Origin: a virus
Virus record (IMG/VR): IMGVR_UViG_3300009788_000144
Coordinates: 1-47,254 of that record
DNA length: 47,254 nucleotides
Direction: 5' to 3' (one strand)
This document shows, in pieces, positions 37,816 through 45,071 of the stretch (the first letter of the stretch is position 1; each line of letters starts with the position of its first letter). Both the position numbers and the translations under genes were made by a program. The notes beneath the pieces are model-generated. The model worked only from the letters and a program-made list of their open reading frames with translations, did no database searches and was not told the DNA's origin.

Positions 37816-37856
37816 TTATTTTTCCAAAATCTTATAAATATTCACAAGTTCAAATG

Positions 37857-37864
37857 TATTTATC
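37857..37864 (-). promoter_or_regulatory. T4-type late promoter box
   Basis: GATAAATA on the minus strand, 42 bases before the start at 37815. Confidence 0.6.
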
Positions 37865-37955
37865 ATTTGGATTTCGTCAAGTAGACGAGACATAATAGCG
37901 ATTCTATCTTAGACTAAATTATCACGTCGATGTTAGATTAACATAGCTCTCCAAC

Positions 37956-37985
37956 TTGACATTTTGATAGTTAGCCATGTATATG
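37956..37985 (+). promoter_or_regulatory. Possible sigma-70 promoter for phoH
   Basis: TTGACA at 37956-37961, then GTATAT or TATATG at a 17- or 18-base spacing. The -10 box is weak. The gene starts about 77 bases downstream behind GGGAG. Confidence 0.45.
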
Positions 37986-38061
37986 GAGGGTTTTGTAGTA
38001 TGTAAATAAAACACATCCCACCAACTGCAATACTTATAGTATGTAAGGGAGAACAGTTTAT

Positions 38062-38835
38062 ATGACTCGTCATAAAAAAGCAATTAAATTTAAAGATAGA
38101 AGGTTAAAAATTTTAGAGGATGGACTCATAAACAACGGAATAGCAAAATCAGAACAACTCAGTAAGAAAAAGAAGTGGTCACTTCACGACTTAAAATCGA
38201 TACGCCCTATCAATACCCCACAGCAGACAATGTTTGAATCATACTTCGCCGGGAACTTTATTATAGCAAATGGTTCTGCTGGTACTGGTAAGACATTAGC
38301 TGCAATATACTTAGCGTTATGTGATGTTCTATCAAAGGAATCTCCACAAAACAAACTCATTATAGTTCGTAATGCAGTATCCACTAGAGAGATAGGACAC
38401 TTACCGGGAACTATGGATGAGAAACTTGAACCATATGAAGTCCCATATGTGGATATCATAAGTTACTTGACCGGATATTCCTCCGGCTACGATAGTATGA
38501 AGAACTCTGGTATAATTCAATTTATATCTACTTCTTTTATCAGAGGCTTAAACTGGGATAACTCAGTCGTGGTGGTTGACGAAGTACAAAACCTAAACTT
38601 CCACGAAATTAACTCAGTTGTTACGCGTCTTGGTGAAGACAGCAAGTTGATAATTGTAGGTGACCAAATACAAACAGACCTTTATAAATCACACCGCGAT
38701 AAATGTGGAATGGAGCGGTTCCTTAACATAGCAAGGGCAGTTAATGAATTTGATGAAATCTTATTTACAAAACACGATATCATCAGAAGTCAGTTTGTTA
38801 AATCTTGGATATGTGCCTTGGAAGAGGCAGGATAG
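38062..38835 (+). CDS. phoH: PhoH-family ATPase
   Basis: A 257-residue P-loop protein. NGSAGTGKTLAAIYLALCDV at about 71-90 is Walker A; NSVVVVDEVQNLNFHEIN near 170 is Walker B with the PhoH Glu-x-Gln; SKLIIVGDQIQTDL is the next conserved motif (GD-Q), and RNAVSTREIGHLPGTMDEKL matches the family-specific loop. Such proteins are widespread in T4-like phages, where they are thought to be RNA-related helicase-like enzymes; the biological role is unclear. It is the only plus-strand gene after 30 kb and ends one base from a convergent gene. Confidence 0.93.
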   Translation: MTRHKKAIKFKDRRLKILEDGLINNGIAKSEQLSKKKKWSLHDLKSIRPINTPQQTMFESYFAGNFIIANGSAGTGKTLAAIYLALCDVLSKESPQNKLIIVRNAVSTREIGHLPGTMDEKLEPYEVPYVDIISYLTGYSSGYDSMKNSGIIQFISTSFIRGLNWDNSVVVVDEVQNLNFHEINSVVTRLGEDSKLIIVGDQIQTDLYKSHRDKCGMERFLNIARAVNEFDEILFTKHDIIRSQFVKSWICALEEAG

Positions 38836-39414
38836 TTACGACAATCCAAGATGGGCGTATAGTTGAAATAGGTTGTGCAGGCGAACAAAGCGTTTACAAT
38901 GTCTATTATGAGGTAATGCGTGCATGAACACATGCTCTACCTTTCCCGACTCTGCAAATTCTACACAGTTATGCTCTTGATCGTCTATAGCAAAGTGTAT
39001 TTTATCATGGTGTGTAAGATAATCCATCTTACTATCTCCAATATTACTAACTATCAATTCATCAAACTGTAGTTTATGCTTCCTGAGATAGTTTCTAGTT
39101 TCAATGAATGCGTCTGTAATGAACCCACCGCGAGAAGTTAGTATAATAACATGGTACCCACGATTCCGCAGATCCATCAGCAACGCTTCTGAAAACAGAT
39201 GTGGTACAATGTTCTTAAATATCTTATGTTCATTAGCGAACGCTATGAGTTCGTCCAATGTCATTCCAAGATTACGCTCATTGTCTATAGATTCCCACAA
39301 TGACCAATGTAACGCCTTCCCTTTCCCGAATTCTCTGATTAATATTTGATACATCTCCTCTTTTAGATTGATGAGTGTATCATCTAAGTCAAATACCGCT
39401 ATAGGTTTATTCAT
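38836..39414 (-). CDS. HAD-family phosphatase
   Basis: A 192-residue protein. AVFDLDDTLINLKEEM at 6-21 is HAD motif I (DxDxT), VIILTSRGGFITDA near 104 motif II, KLQFDELIVSNIGDSKMDYL carries the Lys of motif III, and KIHFAIDDQEHNCVEF motif IV. It is longer than, and differs from, the deoxyribonucleotidase-like pair at 29024-30038, so it is a separate acquisition. The substrate could be a nucleotide or a 3'-phosphate end. It starts one base after the stop of the next upstream gene. Confidence 0.87.
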   Translation of the reverse strand: MNKPIAVFDLDDTLINLKEEMYQILIREFGKGKALHWSLWESIDNERNLGMTLDELIAFANEHKIFKNIVPHLFSEALLMDLRNRGYHVIILTSRGGFITDAFIETRNYLRKHKLQFDELIVSNIGDSKMDYLTHHDKIHFAIDDQEHNCVEFAESGKVEHVFMHALPHNRHCKRFVRLHNLFQLYAHLGLS

Positions 39415-39415
39415 T

Positions 39416-40198
39416 TTATTTGGGTACCGTCTGTTGTTTTATAGGCGTTGTTTGTTCCAAATTGTGTAGGGTAAGGTCAGCATTTAATTTACCCTGTATT
39501 GTTGGTAAAATTTCTTTTGCCAGTATTTGTGTTCGTGCCCACGCAGCAGAAGGAAGAAGGTTTTCATTAAGTGCTTCTGATTCACGGTATTCAGCATCCA
39601 TACCTAACGTGTTGGCCAATGCCGTCTCACGTTCTTCAACGGTTGGTAACGTTTGCATGAACTTATCTTCAGGAATGACATACTTGGTATCGAACATCCT
39701 AACCATCAATAAAGATTCCGCAGGAATACCATCCCCCTCAAACACTTCATTCCATACCTTTTCACGAAGTTTCCATTCCTTTTTACTGGCGGTTTCATCG
39801 GGGTCCACATTATCCCAATATCCCCACGGGGTAACTCTAGGGTCATCCATAAACAACTTGTAACTTACTTTGTCTTTAAGAAACGGAACAGCAACAATAT
39901 ATTTTCCAATTTCTCTAAGTCCTATATTGTATTCCGTGTTTTGTTCCTTATCAACTGCATCGAGACGGTGCATCGCAGTAAGTAAAGGAATACGTTTCGT
40001 GTCATGAGCCTCAAATGCATCCACACCACTGACGTGGTACTGGTCATATAATAGACAAGAAATCGTTAAGATAGTTCTAGCTTTATCTTCCTGAACAATG
40101 TCTTTCATACCCTGTTTAAAAGAAACAAGGAAATCAAATGCTTCTATAATGCTGCTTACATTTTCTATTTTTACACCATCGAATACAGTGAATGACAT
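39416..40198 (-). CDS. Unknown conserved protein
   Basis: The ATG at 40198 with GGGAAATAATA upstream gives 260 residues; the frame from 40234 would start inside the terminator. It begins MSFTVFDGVKIENVSSIIEA. The middle has DPRVTPWGYWDNVDPDETAS and ESLLMVRMFDTKYVIPEDKF, and the C-terminus is Gln/Thr-rich. It is soluble and acidic; I do not recognise the family. It is separated from the upstream HNH gene by a terminator, so it has its own promoter or read-through expression. Confidence 0.8.
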   Translation of the reverse strand: MSFTVFDGVKIENVSSIIEAFDFLVSFKQGMKDIVQEDKARTILTISCLLYDQYHVSGVDAFEAHDTKRIPLLTAMHRLDAVDKEQNTEYNIGLREIGKYIVAVPFLKDKVSYKLFMDDPRVTPWGYWDNVDPDETASKKEWKLREKVWNEVFEGDGIPAESLLMVRMFDTKYVIPEDKFMQTLPTVEERETALANTLGMDAEYRESEALNENLLPSAAWARTQILAKEILPTIQGKLNADLTLHNLEQTTPIKQQTVPK

Positions 40199-40211
40199 TA
40201 TTATTTCCCAC

Positions 40212-40239
40212 AAAAAAGGGTGAGTATAACCCACCCTTT
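40212..40239 (-). terminator. Rho-independent terminator after the HNH gene
   Basis: On the minus strand AAAGGGTGGG-TTATA-CTCACCCTTT then TTT: a ten-pair stem with one G-T pair. Confidence 0.8.
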
Positions 40240-40259
40240 AGTGTAATACAAGGTTTAAT

Positions 40260-40901
40260 TTAATTTGCAGTCACATATTGGCCATCCTTGACATAATTAT
40301 GCAACCTGCTCTTCTTGGAGACACCTTTAAGCAAAAACTCCATCTGGTCTGCAAGAATCCTACGGTTCTTCAAAATAAGTGTTTCATTATATGAAGGTGT
40401 GTAGGGCACGTATACCAACTGCATACGGGCTTTCTTAAGAGTCATATCATCCTTACGCTGGTTACACGGCTTGCAACATGTTACAACATTGTTCCAAGAA
40501 TCTTTACCACCCTTGGATCGTGGCAAAACATGGTCACGAGTCAAAGACTTCTCTGAAAACGTAGTTGAGCAGTATGCACATAAGTGCCGATCACGGGAGA
40601 ACAACTCACGGTTAGACAACGCCGGTACTTCCCTACGGTACTTCGTCGGGCTTAGGTCATTATCCAACGCAATAATCGTATCAAGCATCATTATGGAACG
40701 CTCACCGCTCATTGCGTTTGTTCCACCACGTAGACGAACTTCATATTGACCAGCACTCCATAGCACCTTGCCTAGTGACATGTAGTAAGCGGAATCCTTG
40801 TATGAGATCCAGTGCAAAGGTTCGCCGCCAGCATTCAATGCTAGAATCTGCGGGAACGTATCTAGAACCATATCTGTGTTGTCTTCTTTTCTAATCAACA
40901 T
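40260..40901 (-). CDS. HNH endonuclease
   Basis: A 213-residue protein. Residues 107-160 form an HNH domain: CAYCSTTFSEKSLTRDHVLP with the first zinc Cys pair and the catalytic Asp-His, then SWNNVVTCCKPCNQRKDD with the conserved Asn and second Cys pair. The N-terminal half (PQILALNAGGEPLHWISYKD and further) is the type usually found with stand-alone phage and bacterial HNH proteins of this size. It is likely a nicking or cutting enzyme, possibly a free-standing homing endonuclease, but no intron is nearby. Confidence 0.92.
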   Translation of the reverse strand: MLIRKEDNTDMVLDTFPQILALNAGGEPLHWISYKDSAYYMSLGKVLWSAGQYEVRLRGGTNAMSGERSIMMLDTIIALDNDLSPTKYRREVPALSNRELFSRDRHLCAYCSTTFSEKSLTRDHVLPRSKGGKDSWNNVVTCCKPCNQRKDDMTLKKARMQLVYVPYTPSYNETLILKNRRILADQMEFLLKGVSKKSRLHNYVKDGQYVTAN

Positions 40902-40911
40902 TTTGCTTCTC

Positions 40912-41412
40912 CTATACGAATATTACGTTATCGAACCCTTCCTCCTTCGTGGGTGGCCGGTATGTTTTGGCCATATTTTTTACAACGTGTGGTGGTATAT
41001 GTTTACCTGTTTCCTGTTCTCTTTTCGCTAACCTCTGGTTAAGCTCGTTTGCAGTTACTTCAAACACTATTGCTGTTTTCTTGTAACCTGCTGGTACTTG
41101 ATTTAGTATGCTTCTTCGTTTCTTGGGACTCACGTTTACTTGGTCCCAAATTATATTCTCACCCTTATTTACTGCTTCACGAAACTTTTGTTTACTAATT
41201 GAAACAGCCTTTCCAATATACTTTTTATGTGCGTCCCCGTATGATATTCCTTCATGGTCGGCCATACGCTCAAGTTCATCGTCACTTGAAACAACAACGT
41301 ATGAATCTGGGCTATTTGCCATCATATTATTACTCCATGTTGACTTACCAGATCCCGGCAAACCAACCATCACAAAGATTTCTGGCCCTGTTTTTACGTC
41401 TTCAAGTTTCAT
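40912..41412 (-). CDS. P-loop kinase, polynucleotide-kinase-like
   Basis: A 166-residue protein. FVMVGLPGSGKSTWSNNMM at 13-31 is a Walker A of the AAA_33/T4 Pnk N-terminal type; YVVVSSDDELERMAD provides the Asp pair; NIIWDQVNVSPKKRRSIL and AIVFEVTANELNQRLAKREQ complete the kinase core. It lacks the C-terminal phosphatase domain of T4 polynucleotide kinase (301 residues). A role in RNA end repair or nucleotide phosphorylation is plausible. A GATAAATA box ends only five bases before the ATG, which would give an almost leaderless late transcript. Confidence 0.87.
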   Translation of the reverse strand: MKLEDVKTGPEIFVMVGLPGSGKSTWSNNMMANSPDSYVVVSSDDELERMADHEGISYGDAHKKYIGKAVSISKQKFREAVNKGENIIWDQVNVSPKKRRSILNQVPAGYKKTAIVFEVTANELNQRLAKREQETGKHIPPHVVKNMAKTYRPPTKEEGFDNVIFV

Positions 41413-41416
41413 ACTG

Positions 41417-41424
41417 TATTTATC
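41417..41424 (-). promoter_or_regulatory. T4-type late promoter box at the kinase start
   Basis: GATAAATA on the minus strand, ending five bases before ATG at 41412. Could serve a leaderless transcript or be fortuitous. Confidence 0.4.
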
Positions 41425-41474
41425 TTTTCATCCAAAAATCCAATTCTACTTCACTTCCATCATAAAGTCAAGAA

Positions 41475-41960
41475 CTAATTTACAGTTATTCGCACTATTT
41501 TGACTTCATCAAGCATTTCTTGGGTAATATCATCCACATCATAGTGTGTGCCCTTACCTACACCCGGAAATTTGGCGGGAGGCCCGATAATTTTCTTTAC
41601 GCCAGCCTGAATGATTAAGGATGCACACGTACTACACGGACATGGCCGATAGTTCATATACATTCTGGAACCTTTTAATGATACTCCAATTCTAGCAGCA
41701 TTCGCCACTGCATTGGCTTCAGCATGAACAATCCACATATACTTATCTGGACGTTCCCAACGTTCTGGGTAGTTTATTTCATCAACACCGCGAGGGAAGC
41801 CATTGAACCCAGTGGAGAGGATTTCATTATCCTCCCCAACTACTACAACACCCATTTTAGTGCTTGGATCTTTAGATTTTGTTGATATTAATGTAGCAAG
41901 TTCTATAAAATATCTATCCCAACTGCTTCCGGTGATTTCTCTTATCAGTTTCTGTGTCAT
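41475..41960 (-). CDS. dCMP deaminase
   Basis: A 161-residue zinc enzyme. IVHAEANAVANAARIG near residue 78 holds the catalytic His-Ala-Glu, and YRPCPCSTCASLIIQAGVKK near 105 the PCxxC zinc ligands. DPSTKMGVVVV near 32 and STGFNGFPRGVDE are typical of the deoxycytidylate deaminase family rather than cytidine deaminases. It converts dCMP to dUMP, feeding thymidylate synthesis together with the DHFR in this window. It overlaps the end of the upstream gene by 47 bases. Confidence 0.93.
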   Translation of the reverse strand: MTQKLIREITGSSWDRYFIELATLISTKSKDPSTKMGVVVVGEDNEILSTGFNGFPRGVDEINYPERWERPDKYMWIVHAEANAVANAARIGVSLKGSRMYMNYRPCPCSTCASLIIQAGVKKIIGPPAKFPGVGKGTHYDVDDITQEMLDEVKIVRITVN

Positions 41961-42312
41961 TTTTTATTGTTTCCTTTAATTCTTCTAGTTCTTGTTTGAA
42001 TTGTTTTTCCATTGCTTCACCATCCAATACAGCATGTTTAGAAGATGAAAACAGGTCTTTTTCTATCACTTCTTTTATAATTGGGTCAGCAATGAAATGG
42101 TAACCCTCACCTTCATATGTGAAGGTTATCATCAGTCTGGTAAATCGTTGAGTGGTGGGTACTCTACAACCAAACAGTTGATTGTACCCATAAAATTCAA
42201 GGGGTTCCTCTGAGTCATGTATCATGTCAGTAACGTGAATAGTTTCAACACCAAACCTTCTGGAGTTGCGTTCCTCAATCATTTTCTTATATTCAGCAGT
42301 GCCTGTAACCAC
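41914..42312 (-). CDS. Unknown protein, GTG start
   Basis: A 132-residue protein starting with GTG at 42312 behind AGGAA. It has a small beta domain (FYGYNQLFGCRVPTTQRFTR; LMITFTYEGEGYHFIAD) and a charged helical C-terminus (EKQFKQELEELKETIKNDTE). The long overlap with the dCMP deaminase start indicates one transcript. No family recognised. Confidence 0.75.
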   Translation of the reverse strand: MVTGTAEYKKMIEERNSRRFGVETIHVTDMIHDSEEPLEFYGYNQLFGCRVPTTQRFTRLMITFTYEGEGYHFIADPIIKEVIEKDLFSSSKHAVLDGEAMEKQFKQELEELKETIKNDTETDKRNHRKQLG

Positions 42313-42352
42313 GAATTGTTCCTATTATTCTGTTTCAATCGTCTATACCAGT

Positions 42353-42967
42353 TTAACATATAAACCCGTATTTTTCACATATTTTTTGTAATTCTTCATA
42401 ACGACAAGACATGGTAATATCATTTAATACGTCAGCTTCATCACGCTTTCTAGCCTTTTGATTACTTTTTCTGTTTACCACGCTATCATCTTGTATTGCT
42501 GTCCTACCAATGAATTCAGAAAACTTAGAATAATCAAAATTATCAATATCTAATATAAGTCTATCGTATTGTTCCAAAAACTTATACCATGTTATATAAT
42601 ATGAGACTAACAATTCAATATCTGTGTTGCCAGTAACATATGGGCCAATAACCTGTACGTATAGAGGATTATTTTTATGGTTCAGTATTCCTAGATCTAG
42701 AAAAGATTTTATAACCTTTACGGGATGGCGAGTAATATGTAATAATTTTATGTTTGGTTCGGCTTCAAGTATATCATCTAAAAAAGGAACAACCATCCAA
42801 CTACTTTCCGCAGGTAGCCTTATATCTTTCAATTTTTGTAAATATGCTTCTTTAGAATGGGGAAGACCAAAGACAGTTTCGTGACCACATGATATCCCAT
42901 TAACTCCTAATAAGTGTTTTACAAAGCCAGTTCCACTCCTACCTGTGCCAACAATTAGATATTGCAT
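42353..42967 (-). CDS. Sulfotransferase-like protein
   Basis: A 204-residue protein. YLIVGTGRSGTGFVKHLLG at 3-21 is the sulfotransferase 5'-phosphosulfate loop (GxxRSGT), GHETVFG follows, and KLLHITRHPVKVIKSFLDLG near 74-93 matches the 3'-phosphate-binding RHP-x(3)-S motif for PAPS. FLEQYDRLILDIDNF is the next conserved strand. Bacterial and phage members transfer sulfate to sugars or proteins; the acceptor here is unknown and might be host surface polysaccharide or a phage product. A late promoter box lies 36 bases upstream, so expression is late. Confidence 0.83.
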   Translation of the reverse strand: MQYLIVGTGRSGTGFVKHLLGVNGISCGHETVFGLPHSKEAYLQKLKDIRLPAESSWMVVPFLDDILEAEPNIKLLHITRHPVKVIKSFLDLGILNHKNNPLYVQVIGPYVTGNTDIELLVSYYITWYKFLEQYDRLILDIDNFDYSKFSEFIGRTAIQDDSVVNRKSNQKARKRDEADVLNDITMSCRYEELQKICEKYGFIC

Positions 42968-43002
42968 ACTTTACCTTCGTCAATAAACTTCTACTGTGGC
43001 TG

Positions 43003-43010
43003 TATTTATG
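43003..43010 (-). promoter_or_regulatory. T4-type late promoter box
   Basis: CATAAATA on the minus strand, 36 bases before the sulfotransferase-like start. Confidence 0.65.
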
Positions 43011-43019
43011 TTTACTTCT

Positions 43020-43346
43020 TCAGGAAGGTGTTCCTAACTCACAACTTAAACCATTTATACACTCTAGAATCTTTATATTAATCCCTATCAGTAGTAGAGG
43101 GAACGCCACCAATGAATTAAGGAAGAAAATAATCATCTTGCATACAATCCAAAGGCTAAATAGAGGCCAGCATAAAGATAGCCACGCATCCTTTGGGGTG
43201 GGAGATCTATGCTCAGTTATCCAATCTCCTTTGCCCGCTGGCATATGAAATTCGCTATGACCAGTTCTATTATTGATAAAAATACTAATACCCCCACAAT
43301 AAATAAAGATTGCCCAGATAGATCCAATCACATATAAGGTATTCAT
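43020..43346 (-). CDS. Small membrane protein, partner of the BCS1-like ATPase
   Basis: A 108-residue protein with a membrane segment at 3-25 (LYVIGSIWAIFIYCGGISIF) and one or two more at about 55-95 (LCWPLFSLWIVCKMIIFFLN; VAFPLLLIGINI), separated by a polar loop. It overlaps the stop of the ATPase gene by four bases, so the two are made together, and both are membrane proteins. A joint complex is a reasonable inference; the family is unknown. Confidence 0.78.
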   Translation of the reverse strand: MNTLYVIGSIWAIFIYCGGISIFINNRTGHSEFHMPAGKGDWITEHRSPTPKDAWLSLCWPLFSLWIVCKMIIFFLNSLVAFPLLLIGINIKILECINGLSCELGTPS

Positions 43347-44725
43347 ATTGTTCTGTTTAATTTATTTACAACAACATCGGCATTTTCTGATTCTACACAA
43401 ACGCCAATTACTTGAGCTATAGTTAAATTAGATCTAAAGGAAGCGCCAGAAATAGAACTTTGGTAATATTTGTTGATGATACTTTGGATTTCTAAATCAT
43501 TCAAATAGCCAACATTGAAGATTTTATCAATTCTTCCGGGCCTAAGTAGAGCAGGTTCAATAACATCCATTTTATTTGCAGTGGCAATAAGAACAGAACC
43601 TGAATAAGAAGTTATGCCAGATAATGAATTGAGGAACGCTGACATAAAAGCAGAAGCATAAGAAGATCCCTGTGCTTCCTTAGCTTGAATTTCCTTTGCC
43701 TTTTTTTCTAAATCCTTTTTAGAAATACTAACACGAGGAGGAGCCTCAGAGACAGACCCGTCTGTATCAGTGACATCATCGTTTGGCACATCCTCCTCTT
43801 GTGTTGTTCCTCTAGGTGCTACTATAGATGCTGATATTATGGGCATATCAGACCTTTTCATCATTCCAGAAAAATCAATATCTTCTATTAGAATAATAGA
43901 ACGTTTTGGTACAGTATGGAGGATATCAGACAAATAATAAAGTTGATCTAAACCAATGTTATAAATGGGCATTTTGAAAATACTTGCCAACTTACCTACT
44001 ATGGTAGTTTTTCCTGATCCGGGTGGGCCTTCTAGTAAATAGCCTCTCCTGTATTTTACACCACGTTCATTATATGTGTTTTCACTATCTAAAAATCTTC
44101 TCAAATCTTCTTGTATTAGACCGAAACTAGATATGGGATATTGGTTATCATAATAAGGAATGTCCAATGGCATCCTGCTCCAACCATTATCCCCCGCCAA
44201 TGAATAAACATTAATCTTTGATTTATTTTTCTTTTTATCATTTAAAATTTCTTGCATTATATCATCCATGATTCCCTTACCATCCACTAGAATATTAGGC
44301 ACAATTAAAGTATAGGATCGTCTTTTAGATCCCCCATAAGTTTCTTCTTGGTGGTAAACAGATATAGGTATTTTTTTATATATGATAAAGAATCTACTAA
44401 AAGTTGGGATATAATGTATTTTCGCGTCCTCCCCATAACTTTGATTAATTATAAATGATCTGATCATATATTGTTTTTTCTTTGATAACCAAAATTGAAA
44501 ATAACTATAAGACTCTGATTCATATTCATGAAATATGTACCTATATGTGGAATATGTGAATATTGTGTTTTTTACTTTTTCATATAAACCAACAAAGATA
44601 CTTCTCATTAGGTAGAATACAGACAACAATAATGAAGTGGCTATCAACCCAACAGCTACTTCATTATTTGGTATTGATTTTATTGCGGTTTCAATTACGG
44701 TATAATCAAAATTGAAATCAAACAT
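43343..44725 (-). CDS. BCS1-like membrane AAA+ ATPase
   Basis: A 460-residue protein. Residues 22-50 form a membrane anchor (EVAVGLIATSLLLSVFYLMR). Residues 60-215 are the BCS1-specific segment before the ATPase. LLEGPPGSGKTTIVGKLASI near 232 is Walker A, RSIILIEDIDFSGMM Walker B, and GSVLIATANKMDVIEPALLR, then PGRIDKIFNVGY is the sensor and arginine-finger region, close to BCS1. A charged insertion (residues 300-355) interrupts the ATPase after Walker B. BCS1 moves folded proteins across membranes; related bacterial ATPases accompany defence systems. Its role in a phage is open. Confidence 0.88.
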   Translation of the reverse strand: MFDFNFDYTVIETAIKSIPNNEVAVGLIATSLLLSVFYLMRSIFVGLYEKVKNTIFTYSTYRYIFHEYESESYSYFQFWLSKKKQYMIRSFIINQSYGEDAKIHYIPTFSRFFIIYKKIPISVYHQEETYGGSKRRSYTLIVPNILVDGKGIMDDIMQEILNDKKKNKSKINVYSLAGDNGWSRMPLDIPYYDNQYPISSFGLIQEDLRRFLDSENTYNERGVKYRRGYLLEGPPGSGKTTIVGKLASIFKMPIYNIGLDQLYYLSDILHTVPKRSIILIEDIDFSGMMKRSDMPIISASIVAPRGTTQEEDVPNDDVTDTDGSVSEAPPRVSISKKDLEKKAKEIQAKEAQGSSYASAFMSAFLNSLSGITSYSGSVLIATANKMDVIEPALLRPGRIDKIFNVGYLNDLEIQSIINKYYQSSISGASFRSNLTIAQVIGVCVESENADVVVNKLNRTI

Positions 44726-44750
44726 ACTTTGTTATTCCTCATAGAAAGAC

Positions 44751-44803
44751 GGGGCCGTTAAGCCCCACCTTCTAACTATACTCCTGCCAAAACCAATTGT
44801 CAA
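44751..44803 (-). promoter_or_regulatory. Sigma-70 promoter and leader hairpin of the BCS1-like gene
   Basis: On the minus strand TTGACA at 44803-44798, 17-base spacer, TATAGT at 44780-44775. GGGGC-TTAACG-GCCCC follows at 44766-44751 in the leader, before GAGGAATAACAAAGT and the ATG. The hairpin could end transcription from nadV or protect the leader. Confidence 0.8.
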
Positions 44804-44828
44804 ACAGTTTATTTTCTGGATAATGGAG

Positions 44829-45071
44829 CTAGTCACCTGACCACTCAACAGCGAAATGGAATGTGGCGCGTCTGCCAGCGAAGTACAATTTGCTCAGATC
44901 CGCTGCATATCTTATATCTTTTACCTCAGCAAACTCATCAAAGCAATACAAACACACAACGCGATTTTGGAATTGTTCGGGTACAACCGAACACCAAACC
45001 TTATCTGGAACGTGGAAGTCAAATTTATCAGGCCGACCACACACCTTGCATGTTTGTTGCTGGCTAGTCAT
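44829..45071 (-). CDS. Small zinc-ribbon protein
   Basis: An 80-residue protein with CKVCGRPDKF at 8-17 and CLYCFDEFAEV near 40, two CxxC pairs forming a zinc ribbon of a type frequent in phage small proteins. The C-terminus (LYFAGRRATFHFAVEW) is beta-rich. Its start overlaps the nadV stop by four bases, so it belongs to the NAD operon, but I see no motif linking it to NAD. Confidence 0.78.
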   Translation of the reverse strand: MTSQQQTCKVCGRPDKFDFHVPDKVWCSVVPEQFQNRVVCLYCFDEFAEVKDIRYAADLSKLYFAGRRATFHFAVEWSGD

